A stretch of 64,000 nt of DNA from Gemmatimonadota bacterium (GTDB lineage: Bacteria; JAAXHH01): NCBI GenBank assembly GCA_009838645.1, contig VXRC01000001.1, positions 62,001 to 126,000 of the forward strand, given 5' to 3'. This document shows, one piece after another, positions 45,121 to 53,341 of the stretch (the first letter of the stretch is position 1; each line of letters begins with the position of its first letter). The notes beneath the pieces were generated by a model, which was not told the origin of the DNA, did not search any database, and saw nothing but the letters and a program-made list of their open reading frames with translations. The position numbers and the translations under genes are program-made.

Positions 45121-45660
45121 TCAACAGCGCCCGTATGCAGTTGCCCATTCGACAGGCCAACGTTGCAACCGTCGCGCGAAGTACAGTTCCAGGCCGTCCT
45201 CTTCATCAATATGATAACCTGTTTCTCGAAACCCCATCGACCGGGCCAATTTCAAGGATGGGGTGTTACCCGGGTCAATCGACAGGACAAAACAACGCTG
45301 ATCATTTTCTTCATACGCCCATTTCATCAGCCTAAGTGCCGCTTCCCTGGCTATGCCCTGTCGGCGGAAGGATTCACCAACTTCATAGCCGAGTTCTACA
45401 CCATCCGCCGCTACATTTCGCAGCTCCTCGGGACCCGGCTCGGAATGGAAGCCGATTCGTCCGCACATCGTCTGTGACTGCTTTAAGACAATGGCCCGCA
45501 ACAACCAGGGCTGTGCTTCCGGACGAGCATGTAGTTGTCTCAGTCGCGTGCGTAAAGTGCGAACGGTGATCACGAAATCTTCCGGTATCGTAAAGCCGCC
45601 AATCTTCTCTGCCAACTCCCGATTCCGGGCAAGTAGCGCTTCCAGCAGTTCCGGGCACAT
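45121..45660 (-). CDS. GNAT-family N-acetyltransferase
   Basis: A 179-residue protein of the RimJ/RimL-like GNAT group. The acetyl-CoA loop is ESFRRQGIAREAA, followed by FVLSIDPGNTPSLKLARSMGFRETGY. Starting at the ATG (45660) it lacks the usual first strand, but the frame upstream reads ISTSRLELVS, the typical opening of such proteins, with no ATG, GTG or TTG before an in-frame stop. Either a rare start such as ATA/ATT is used, or the gene lost its start. It is in a small minus-strand unit with the membrane protein upstream and the sulfotransferase-like gene downstream. Confidence 0.75.
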   Translation of the reverse strand: MCPELLEALLARNRELAEKIGGFTIPEDFVITVRTLRTRLRQLHARPEAQPWLLRAIVLKQSQTMCGRIGFHSEPGPEELRNVAADGVELGYEVGESFRRQGIAREAALRLMKWAYEENDQRCFVLSIDPGNTPSLKLARSMGFRETGYHIDEEDGLELYFARRLQRWPVEWATAYGRC

Positions 45661-45695
45661 CGATACCAGTTCCAGACGACTCGTGCTAATACGGT

Positions 45696-46127
45696 TTATA
45701 CCGAGCCTCGTTCTGGTTGTGAGACAGCATCATCAAGAAACGGTGGTGGACTTTGCTTAGGTGTGCCAAGTGTCCCAGCCTCCTGTTCCCTGCTGATCCA
45801 CTCTTTGTAGGCCTGGTCTCTTTCTCGCCGACCCTCCTCGCGGCCTTCTTCACGACCCTGCTCCCTGTGTCGTTGCTTTATTGATTCGTAGAGCCATCCC
45901 ATGAAGTCAACTCCTTCAATAATAGTAAACGTCGTGAATATCGATGATACACCTATCTTGATAATGTAGTCCAATACAAGCTCGATTGAAAGAGCGTAAA
46001 CCCCGAATTTCCAGATAATAACATGGCCTGCTGCCGTGAGTGCCAGATAGACGACGGTAAACCACCATCGAGTGTTTTCGGGAACTCCCCAGACTGGGAC
46101 GCGATTTCGATTGCGGTATTCGTCCAA
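45696..46127 (-). CDS. Small membrane protein with charged repeat tail
   Basis: A 143-residue protein. Two hydrophobic segments (WWFTVVYLALTAAGHVIIW, near residues 21-40, and LVLDYIIKIGVSSIFTTF, near 51-70) are followed by HREQGREEGREEGRRERDQ, a Glu/Arg repeat likely to form a helix or coiled coil, and a Pro-rich end. I do not recognise a family. The start is a TTG with no clear ribosome site. The 222 bases upstream, up to the sigma factor gene, are AT-rich and hold no convincing gene. Confidence 0.5.
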   Translation of the reverse strand: MDEYRNRNRVPVWGVPENTRWWFTVVYLALTAAGHVIIWKFGVYALSIELVLDYIIKIGVSSIFTTFTIIEGVDFMGWLYESIKQRHREQGREEGREEGRRERDQAYKEWISREQEAGTLGTPKQSPPPFLDDAVSQPERGSV

Positions 46128-46349
46128 TGAGATTCTCGCGCTAATTGGTTCGCTCCCCGTATGGCGTACGAATCACCCCTAAAATCTGCTTTCCGAACGT
46201 ATTTTAATGTATCACCCTGGTCGAATAAATGCATGATGCCGCATTTTCCGAACGCATACATGCTTCGAAGCGGCTTAAAGATGAGAGTCGGATTCTTGGT
46301 GTTGAATCTAGTGATATTCACGCACTCGCTCCGTTATTTACTGCTCCGA

Positions 46350-47768
46350 TTACGCGCTCAGTCCACAGGCCGCGTCCGTCAGGCTGTCGTAGTGATGCAC
46401 GTACTTGACTCCGTCGATCACCAGCCGGTCGGTATGCGGCAGATCCTCTTCCCAGGTCATTTCGACGCCCCAGGAGTGGGGCGGCTTCTCCCGCTTTCCC
46501 CAGAGATTCCCGTTGTAGCGGCGGAACAAAATCGTGCGGCCCGCGCGGGTGACGTACGCCATGACCAGTACTGCTCGCTCGGACGCATCTTCGTCGATGT
46601 CGAACACGCGCATGCATTCGAATGTCCGATCGCCGATATGCACCGTATAGCGGCCGTGCGAGAACACCTGAGGCGCATCCGGGATTTTCGTCAACGTACC
46701 ATCGGTTTGCTCCAAAAGGAAGCCCTTGTTTTCGATATGACGAGTCGACATACCCCAATCCCACCCAAAGTCCTCATCTAGACAAGTCAACAGTTCCCTG
46801 GTGCCATCGTATTTCATGCTCTCGACGGCCAGCCAATGTACTTCCGTCTCCGTCAGACTGCCCCAGAACCGGGTATGGCGGGTTATCTTGTCCGGATCAT
46901 GGTTGAGCGGGAGAAGCCCTTCCCGGTCCTTATGGCGATGTTCCTCGATCTCGATCTCGACGCACTCCCGTCCGTGTATAATCGCGTGTCGGCGGGCGGC
47001 CGCGGTTTTGTCCTCGGTCAACTTCCAGGCCGTTCCATCCCGCGTTGGTTCGTAGTCGGCCCAACGGACCTGCTCGCCGATTTCGGGAACGATGAACCAC
47101 CAGGCAAGCTCCCGGAAATCGATGGTGAATGGGTCACCTGTACTTTTCTCGATGGATATGTGGGGCCGAAGTTCCGGAAAACCCTTCTTCCCTGATCTGA
47201 TTTCTGCGCTCATGGCCGTACTCCTTCTGTTCATGGTGACGCCCAGTTCGCTCCGAACCATGTCCCTGCCGTGGGACAACCGCCGCTTGATGGTTCCCGA
47301 TGGACAGCGATGCCGGGCCGCGATTTCCGCTATGCTCAACCCATCCAGGTAGAACGACCTGAGTGCCGCCCGCTCCTTATCGGGTACGTGATCGAAAGCA
47401 CCGATCACGTCCTCCGCTGCCCGACGTTGGCGTGCCGTCGGCACGCCGTAGCGGTCTATCATGGTTGCGAGTTCCTCTGAGTCTACGAATCGCTCCCTGC
47501 GTTGCACAGAGCGCAGGTAGTCGGCGCAACGGTTTCGCGCGACCTGGTAGAGCCAGGCCCGAACATGCCGGGGAGCCCTGTCACGCAGCCCCGACCAGGC
47601 GTGAACGAGCGTCTCCTGCAGCACGTCTTCGACCGCGTCCACGGCACCGATTCGATCCCGGATCAATGCAGCCAGCGAACGCTCGTAGCGGCGGATCAGC
47701 GTCACGAAGGCCTGGTCGTCGCCGGACCGAATCTGTTGGACCAGCCTTTGATCATCGAGGAACCCCAT
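46350..47768 (-). CDS. ECF-type sigma factor with long C-terminal extension
   Basis: A 472-residue protein. Residues 1-175 are a normal ECF sigma factor: region 2 (FVTLIRRYERSLAALIRDR, DVLQETLVHAW, WLYQVARNRCADYLR) and region 4 (RSFYLDGLSIAEIAARH, then GTIKRRLSHGRD). About 290 residues follow with no stop, containing many Trp and charged residues (FRELAWWFIVPE, EVHWLAVESMKYDG, FGWDWG, ILFRRYNGNLWG) and no membrane segment. I cannot name this domain. Extended ECF factors often use the added part for self-control in place of an anti-sigma factor, and no anti-sigma gene is next to it. GGGAGAG precedes the ATG. Confidence 0.8.
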   Translation of the reverse strand: MGFLDDQRLVQQIRSGDDQAFVTLIRRYERSLAALIRDRIGAVDAVEDVLQETLVHAWSGLRDRAPRHVRAWLYQVARNRCADYLRSVQRRERFVDSEELATMIDRYGVPTARQRRAAEDVIGAFDHVPDKERAALRSFYLDGLSIAEIAARHRCPSGTIKRRLSHGRDMVRSELGVTMNRRSTAMSAEIRSGKKGFPELRPHISIEKSTGDPFTIDFRELAWWFIVPEIGEQVRWADYEPTRDGTAWKLTEDKTAAARRHAIIHGRECVEIEIEEHRHKDREGLLPLNHDPDKITRHTRFWGSLTETEVHWLAVESMKYDGTRELLTCLDEDFGWDWGMSTRHIENKGFLLEQTDGTLTKIPDAPQVFSHGRYTVHIGDRTFECMRVFDIDEDASERAVLVMAYVTRAGRTILFRRYNGNLWGKREKPPHSWGVEMTWEEDLPHTDRLVIDGVKYVHHYDSLTDAACGLSA

Positions 47769-47872
47769 TAGATCGCTCTCCCTTCATCTAACAGGGCGAA
47801 GTTCGAGGGGGAAAGGTTCACGAGGCGAAATCGACCGCCGATTCGTTGTGTACTGTGGTGGTTCGAGCGCAC

Positions 47873-48232
47873 TCATCCTGATCTGGACTCCGGCCAGTCC
47901 GCACCCGCTCCCGGCCCAATAACGTGCCAGTGCATATGTGAAGTGACGCCCGGCGCTGCCGCATTAGCCCGTACATAAAAACCTTCGCCATCCAGCAGGC
48001 CGGACGAAGTCGCCGTTTGCTGGACAGCCTGGACCATCGAAGAAAGCAGGTCTCCATCCAATGCTGCCTCATCCATAAGCCCGGTTACGTGGGCTTTTGG
48101 TATCACAACGACATGGACATCGGCCACGGGATTCAGATGATGAAACGCCAGGACCAACTCGTCTTCATAAACACGTTCCACATCGAGCTTACCTGAAAGT
48201 ACATCTTCGCAGTACCAGTCACGCCGTGCCAC
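47873..48232 (-). CDS. HIT family protein
   Basis: A 119-residue histidine-triad protein with WYCEDVLSGKL at the start, VVVIPKAHV in the middle and the triad HMHWHVIGP. Only one of the two usual N-terminal cysteines is present (YCED in place of FCDI), so the structural zinc site is probably lost. The frame continues upstream to ATG 48286, but GTG 48232, with AAGGAG nine bases before it, matches the family start. It lies upstream of the sigma factor gene on the same strand with a 104-base gap. Confidence 0.7.
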   Translation of the reverse strand: MARRDWYCEDVLSGKLDVERVYEDELVLAFHHLNPVADVHVVVIPKAHVTGLMDEAALDGDLLSSMVQAVQQTATSSGLLDGEGFYVRANAAAPGVTSHMHWHVIGPGAGADWPESRSG

Positions 48233-48395
48233 TCTAGCACACTCCTTCCGGTTTCCTGTCGGATGGACACTCGGTCTCCTGGTCAACTTGATTAAATGGC
48301 ATAGACGATCTAAGGGTAAGTGTGTAATTTACACTCGAATACAGTCACAAATCAGGGTTAATTTCAATTGACCCGGCAGCAAAAAAAGCGATCAC

Positions 48396-48881
48396 ATGTG
48401 TGTGCGAATCGAACTGAAGGGTCCCCGAATCGAACCCCTTGAGACGAAACACCATGCCGGGATTCTTGCCGTCGTAGAGAACCTTCCCGAATGGTTTGAC
48501 GAAACCGCCAGAACCAGGTCTGTCCCCACTGATATTCGACATCAGATGGGGTTTGTGGCCATCAGGGAACAAAGGGTGGTCGGGTTTATTACCCTGTACG
48601 TCGCAGAGGGACCGATGCACATCGGCTGGCTTGCAGTCGACAGGCAGTTGCACGGGCGCGGTATTGGCAGCCGTCTCCTGGAAGCGGCCGAAGCAAAAGC
48701 TCGGGAACTGCGAATAGACGTGCTGGCGACGTACACGCTGGGCGATAGTGTCGCGTACCAACCCTACGAATTGACCAGGCGATTCTACCGGAAACACGGA
48801 TTCAAGGTGTACAAGCGATCCAGGACGGACAACCCCGGATGCCCCGAAGAGATCTGGATTTCGAAGCAGGTCAAACCATGA
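48396..48881 (+). CDS. GNAT-family N-acetyltransferase
   Basis: A 161-residue GNAT protein. The acetyl-CoA-binding loop is LHGRGIGSRLLEAAE (near residues 83-100), preceded by the strand IGWLAVD, with the closing FYRKHGFKVYKR. The acceptor is unknown. It is followed 12 bases later by a methyltransferase gene whose GTG has its own GGAG, so the two are a likely operon. It has no close resemblance to the GNAT genes at 45121 and 58092. Confidence 0.8.
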   Translation: MCVRIELKGPRIEPLETKHHAGILAVVENLPEWFDETARTRSVPTDIRHQMGFVAIREQRVVGFITLYVAEGPMHIGWLAVDRQLHGRGIGSRLLEAAEAKARELRIDVLATYTLGDSVAYQPYELTRRFYRKHGFKVYKRSRTDNPGCPEEIWISKQVKP

Positions 48882-48893
48882 CCGGAGTTCAAG

Positions 48894-49700
48894 GTGGACC
48901 GTAACGTAATCCGATACTACGAAGAGATTGAGCACGAATCTGACCGGCTCGAGAAGGGAACCGCCCGGTTGGAAGGCGAGAGGACCCGGGAAATCCTTCG
49001 GGAAAATCTTCCCGCACCGCCGGCCCGCATTCTTGATGCAGGCGGAGGGCCGGGCGCCTATGCCTTCTGGCTTGCCGAGCAGTCCTACGAAGTCCATCTG
49101 CTGGACTTTGTCCCGCGCCACATCGAGCAGGCGAAGGAACGGAACAAAGACGGTATCCTGAAGAGCGTAGCGGTTGGAGACGCAAGAAACCTGGACTTCG
49201 AGACGGATTCCATGGACGCGGTCCTTCTGATGGGTCCTCTATATCACCTTCCAGCTCGGTCGGACCGGATCGGCGCGCTTGAGGAATCCCTTCGCGTGTT
49301 GAAACAGGGAGGTGTCCTAATCTGTGCAGCCATCTCCCGGTTCGCTTCGTTCATGGACGGCATCAAGCAGGGGTATCTCTTCAATCCCGAGTTCGCCAAA
49401 GTCGTCCTGAAGGATCTGAACGAGGGTCGACACGAAAACCCGGAAATGGATCCCCGATACTTCACCACGGCCTGCTTCCATCGGACTGAGGACCTCGAAG
49501 AAGAGATCACGGACGCAGGTTTCGACCTGGAAAGGACAATCGGGTTGGAAGGCCCGGCGTGGCTGCTTGGCAATTTCGACGAGCTTTGGGCGGACGAGGC
49601 AAAGCGTAAGGATCTGCTCACTTTCCTTAAGTTGGTCGAGACGGAATCCTCACTCATCGGCGTGAGCGCGCACATCCTCTCCGTCGCGAAGGCGCCCTGA
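48894..49700 (+). CDS. Class I SAM-dependent methyltransferase
   Basis: A 268-residue methyltransferase. Motif I is ILDAGGGPGAYAFWLA (near residue 43), then LLDFVPRHIEQA, SVAVGDARNLDF and the motif-IV stretch AVLLMGPLYHL. It is a paralogue of the enzyme at 41924, with the same YHL element and similar length. The C-terminal part (DPRYFTTACFHRTEDLEEEI) probably shapes the substrate pocket. GTG start after GGAGTTCAAG. It follows a GNAT gene in the same direction. Confidence 0.85.
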   Translation: MDRNVIRYYEEIEHESDRLEKGTARLEGERTREILRENLPAPPARILDAGGGPGAYAFWLAEQSYEVHLLDFVPRHIEQAKERNKDGILKSVAVGDARNLDFETDSMDAVLLMGPLYHLPARSDRIGALEESLRVLKQGGVLICAAISRFASFMDGIKQGYLFNPEFAKVVLKDLNEGRHENPEMDPRYFTTACFHRTEDLEEEITDAGFDLERTIGLEGPAWLLGNFDELWADEAKRKDLLTFLKLVETESSLIGVSAHILSVAKAP

Positions 49701-49799
49701 CGAGTGCCGGTAAATGTGAATCGTTGCGACGAAGCGTTCCAGCGGGTCATCCCGGGCTACCTTCGTCTATAAGTTTGGTCCAAATGCAGAGGCCATATA

Positions 49800-50504
49800 A
49801 TGCCGATCTCAGCCATATCCTTCGACGGCGACATGACCCTGTGGGACTTTCAAAAGGTCATGCGTCATTCATTGAAGAAAGCCCTGGCGGAACTGCGCCG
49901 GCTGGTTCCGACGCAAGACGCCGCGGTCCTCACGGTGGAAGAGATGATCGCGATCCGCAACAAGATCGAGGAGGACGAGCAGGGGCGAACCTGGAACCAC
50001 GAGGAACTCAGACTCCTCGCCTTCGAGCGGACGCTCGAAAGCATAGGCTCTCCGGACCGCGATCTCGCCGTCCATCTGAATGAACTCTACCTGAAACATC
50101 GCTTCGAAGACATCGAGCTGTATCCGGACGTAATACCGGCCCTCGATCGGCTTGCGCCGCACTTCAAACTAGGCCTGCTGTCCAACGGGAACAGTTACCC
50201 CGAGCGATGCGGGCTCAAGGGGCGTTTTGCTTTCGTGGTCTTTTCGCAGGATGTGCAGGTTCGAAAGCCCGATCGGAGGATCTTTGAGATCGCCGCACGG
50301 GAAGCGGGCTGTTCACTGGACGAGCTTCTACACGTGGGGGATTCGTTCGAGAACGACGTAATGGGTGCCCATGGAGCCGGAGCGAAAACGGTCTGGCTGA
50401 ATCGTGAAGGAATGGAAAGTGACGCCGAGGTCAAGCCCGACGTTGAATTCACCTCTCTGGCCGACCTGCCCGGGGTTTTAGGTCTAGGGCAAAATGGAAA
50501 CTGA
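49800..50504 (+). CDS. HAD-superfamily hydrolase
   Basis: A 234-residue haloacid-dehalogenase-like enzyme. Motif I is SFDGDMTLWDF (the DxD in FDGD), motif II is GLLSNGN, the Lys is in VRKPDRRIFEIAA, and motif III is LLHVGDSFENDVMGA. A helical cap (residues 15-90) makes it a subfamily I member, mostly small phosphatases. The substrate is not predictable. ATG after AGAGG. It converges with the outer-membrane protein gene. Confidence 0.85.
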   Translation: MPISAISFDGDMTLWDFQKVMRHSLKKALAELRRLVPTQDAAVLTVEEMIAIRNKIEEDEQGRTWNHEELRLLAFERTLESIGSPDRDLAVHLNELYLKHRFEDIELYPDVIPALDRLAPHFKLGLLSNGNSYPERCGLKGRFAFVVFSQDVQVRKPDRRIFEIAAREAGCSLDELLHVGDSFENDVMGAHGAGAKTVWLNREGMESDAEVKPDVEFTSLADLPGVLGLGQNGN

Positions 50505-50523
50505 GGCAGATTCCGCCATCTGG

Positions 50524-51183
50524 CTAGAACCCGTAGCTGAGACCCAGTTTCAGGACCGGATACACGGATGCGACGCCGGGGATGTCTTGGTTGGCCGATT
50601 CGGCCTCCGCATCCAGGTCCATTCTGAACTGCGGGTCCGAGGATACGGGACCGGTAGCCTCGAGGCTGAACTCCGGCGTCCCGTGGTAGGCTAGCCCGAC
50701 ATCCAGTGCAAAGCCGAAACCGGACACGATGGCGTTTCCCCATCCGAAGCCCGCGTAGGGAGCAAGGCTGGAGGTCCCGAGCGATCCGCGGATCGTGCCC
50801 ACCTGGGCCGGCGTGTATACGTTGTTCCCAAGCTCCAAATCTTCCGTCGGAGCACCCTCGAGTCCAAGGGACCCCCCGAAGTAGAGCACGCCCGCACTCA
50901 GCCGGAAGCCGCTTTCGTTCGGGTACAGATCGACCACGGCCGTCACGGTAGCAGCGGGAAGTTCCACATCCAAATCCACCTCCTCCACGGAGACTTCGAA
51001 GCTGACCGGCTGAATATCGATCCCTCCCCGGAAGTTGATCCGGCTTGCGAGTGGCGTAGCGACCTGCGCCCCGATCCCGAGCGTGCCCACGTGGACGGAT
51101 CCCGTAACCCCTTGTGCAAGGGCGGGGGATGTCTCCAGACCCAGCAGTTGGACGACAATGAAACCGAATCTCAGGCTTCGCAT
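50524..51183 (-). CDS. Outer-membrane beta-barrel protein
   Basis: A 219-residue protein with a signal peptide (MRSLRFGFIVVQLLGLETSPALAQ, likely cut after ALAQ) followed by alternating short strands with Gly turns (VHVGTLGIGAQVATPL, NFRGGIDIQP, VTAVVDLYPN, FGFALDVGLAYHG) and a terminal Phe (LKLGLSYGF), the recognition signal for the outer-membrane assembly machine. The size suggests an eight- to ten-stranded barrel. It does not resemble a specific porin. It indicates a diderm cell. Confidence 0.8.
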   Translation of the reverse strand: MRSLRFGFIVVQLLGLETSPALAQGVTGSVHVGTLGIGAQVATPLASRINFRGGIDIQPVSFEVSVEEVDLDVELPAATVTAVVDLYPNESGFRLSAGVLYFGGSLGLEGAPTEDLELGNNVYTPAQVGTIRGSLGTSSLAPYAGFGWGNAIVSGFGFALDVGLAYHGTPEFSLEATGPVSSDPQFRMDLDAEAESANQDIPGVASVYPVLKLGLSYGF

Positions 51184-51262
51184 CGTATTTTCCCGTAAAT
51201 TTCACTTTATATTGAAATAAAAATGGACTTGCGCTGTCCCTCAACTCAACCTCTCACCCACC

Positions 51263-52570
51263 TCAACCCCGCCCCGGCACGGCGATACCGTACCGCTGCA
51301 GCGTGGTCTCGAGCGTCGGGCGGCCCAGGCGGATCCGGCCGTCGTTCAACAGGTAGGAGAACAGGTAGCCGGCGCCGAGCATGAGGATCCCGATGAGGAA
51401 GCAGTACATGACCGCGCGGTCGGGATAGACGTCCTTGAGGTACCCCACGTACAGCGGCCCGAAGATCCCCGCGGCCGCCCACGCGGTGAGCACCGCGCCG
51501 TAGATGGTGGACATCTTCTTCGTGCCGAACACGTCGAGGACGAAGGAAGGCATGGTGGCGAAGCCGCCGCCGAAGCAGAGCAGCACGTAGCAGACCAGGG
51601 CGGAGAAAACCCAGGGGTTGGTCTCCGTCATGAGTATGCCGAAGACCACCATCTGGCTGCCGAGCAGCACCCTGAAGACCGTAACGCGTCCGAACTTGTC
51701 GGACAGCAGTCCCCAGAAGAGCCTCCCGAGGCCGTTGCAGATCGAACTCACCGCGATGAGCGTGGCACCGTACTCGGCCAGCGTGGTCGGTTCGATGGAA
51801 TCATCCGCCAGGCCCCATATCTCCTGGAGAATCTCCGATTGAAAGCTGACGACTGAAATCCCCGCCGCGATGTTGAAGAAGAAGACGATCCACATGAAGA
51901 CGAACTGCGTGGTGCCCAGGTAGGTCCGGGCGTACTTCGGTTCGTCTGCCTCGTCGGGATTGGCCGTGGCCGTGGTCGAAGGACCCGTGGCATCCGGCGG
52001 AGGATCGGACAGGGCCAGGCTGCAGGGGATGAGAATCAGGGCGAAGATGATACCGAGCCAGATGAAGACTTCCGGCAAGGCGCCCGCGGTCCGCACGATG
52101 AGGAAGGGCGCCAGGCCCTTGCTGAGCAGAAAAGCCCCGACCCCGAACCCCATGACCACGATCCCGGTAGCCAGTCCCTTGCGGTCCGGGAACCACTTGG
52201 CGACGGTAGCGACCGGCGTGACGTAACCCAGGCCGATGCCCGCTCCGCCGATCACCCCGTAACCGAGATAGAACAGCGGGATAGAATCGAGCTGCAGCGC
52301 AAGGCCCGAGACCAGGTACCCGCACGCAAACATGAAACTGCCGATCAGCGCGAGTTTGCGCGGCCCCATCTTCGGCAGCATGTTTCCGGCCCACGCCGCT
52401 GACACGCCGAGGGTGAAAATCGCGATGCTGAAGGCCCAGGCCGTCTCGGTGTGCGTCCAGCCGATCTGGCGCACCAGTATGGTCTGGAAGAAGCTCCAGG
52501 CGTAGACCGTTCCAAAGCAGATCTGAAGCGCCGTGCAGAAGAGCGCGATGGCGCTTCGGGGAATGCGCAT
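51263..52570 (-). CDS. MFS transporter of the oxalate/formate antiporter (OFA) type
   Basis: A 435-residue major facilitator with 12 predicted helices. The first helix starts IALFCTALQICFGTVYAWSFF, and the loop between helices 2 and 3 (MLPKMGPRKLALIG) and GLGYVTPVATVAKWFPDRKGLATG are typical of the OFA group, which exchange small carboxylates. The C-terminal half begins after a long cytoplasmic loop. GAGGAGG lies before the ATG. Only 14 bases separate it from the sensor gene, so it is the last gene of the operon 54742-51263 and would move the substrate sensed by the first two products. Confidence 0.85.
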   Translation of the reverse strand: MRIPRSAIALFCTALQICFGTVYAWSFFQTILVRQIGWTHTETAWAFSIAIFTLGVSAAWAGNMLPKMGPRKLALIGSFMFACGYLVSGLALQLDSIPLFYLGYGVIGGAGIGLGYVTPVATVAKWFPDRKGLATGIVVMGFGVGAFLLSKGLAPFLIVRTAGALPEVFIWLGIIFALILIPCSLALSDPPPDATGPSTTATANPDEADEPKYARTYLGTTQFVFMWIVFFFNIAAGISVVSFQSEILQEIWGLADDSIEPTTLAEYGATLIAVSSICNGLGRLFWGLLSDKFGRVTVFRVLLGSQMVVFGILMTETNPWVFSALVCYVLLCFGGGFATMPSFVLDVFGTKKMSTIYGAVLTAWAAAGIFGPLYVGYLKDVYPDRAVMYCFLIGILMLGAGYLFSYLLNDGRIRLGRPTLETTLQRYGIAVPGRG

Positions 52571-52584
52571 CGCCTATCCTCCTC

Positions 52585-53340
52585 TTACCGGGCGTTTCCC
52601 GGTGGCGCGCTGGGCGCACCGGATCCGGTCGCACCGGAACCGGGCGGTTGATCAGAGATGTGGCGGAAGAGGCGGGCCAGGTCGCCTACTTCGTCATCGC
52701 GTCCGAGGAGGTCGTCGGCCGTGGATTCCGTTTCCTTGTCGCCCGCGATGTTGACGGCGTACGCGAGCAATTCTGCGAGGGGCTTGGCGGCGAGATTGAC
52801 CAGCCAGATCGACGCGAGGACGCCCACGACCAGGAAAATGCAGATGAGAATGACCTGCTGGCCGATGGCGCGTTGGATCTTAAGGGCTACCTCGTCCTGG
52901 TCCATGCCGACGTGCACTGTGCCCGCGACGCCCGCCAGGATGGGGCTGCCGACCTCCAGGAAATCGCCCAGGCCTGGGATGCTTCGCTCTACGGGCTCCA
53001 AATTTGCGTGATCGCTCGCGAGTATCTGCTCAGGTATGCCCGGTACGAAGGTATGGGCGAGATACTCGCCGTCCTCGCTGGTGATGTAAATGTACCGGAT
53101 GCCCTGGATCTCGACGAACTGATCGATCATCGACTGCAGCGTGGCCAGGTTCCGATTGAGCAGGATGTCGACGCTGGAGTCGGCGATGCTCTTGGCGATA
53201 TTCTGGCTGTTGGTCTCGTACTCCGTCCTCAACTGAGTATCTACAGTGTATATACACAGGGCGGACGTGCAGAGGACGATGACGCCGAAGAGCAGGAAGA
53301 TCCCGAAACGGGTGCGCTGGAAGAGCTTCTGTACTTTCAT
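52585..53340 (-). CDS. Membrane sensor protein with HAMP domain and no output domain
   Basis: A 251-residue protein: membrane helix at residues 13-34 (GIFLLFGVIVLCTSALCIYT), a periplasmic sensing domain (about 35-165, with a single-Cache-like pattern FVEIQGIRYIYITSEDGEYLAHT), a second helix at 168-190, a HAMP region (PLAELLAYAVNIAGDKETESTADD... to residue 235) and a Gly/Pro-rich end. There is no kinase, cyclase or methyl-accepting part, and none follows in any frame before the next gene. It begins one base after the stop of the binding-protein gene, so it likely senses that protein or the same ligand. Its signalling partner must be elsewhere. Confidence 0.75.
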   Translation of the reverse strand: MKVQKLFQRTRFGIFLLFGVIVLCTSALCIYTVDTQLRTEYETNSQNIAKSIADSSVDILLNRNLATLQSMIDQFVEIQGIRYIYITSEDGEYLAHTFVPGIPEQILASDHANLEPVERSIPGLGDFLEVGSPILAGVAGTVHVGMDQDEVALKIQRAIGQQVILICIFLVVGVLASIWLVNLAAKPLAELLAYAVNIAGDKETESTADDLLGRDDEVGDLARLFRHISDQPPGSGATGSGAPSAPPGNAR

Positions 53341-53341
53341 G

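Noticed and set aside
46128-46321. Minus-strand frame upstream of the small membrane protein as a separate gene
   Set aside because: The peptide has no recognisable motif or good ribosome site and overlaps the membrane-protein gene in another frame.
48411-48450. A GAATCGAACCC stretch resembling the complement of a tRNA T-loop
   Set aside because: The flanking bases do not form the T stem, and the stretch is inside the GNAT coding sequence.
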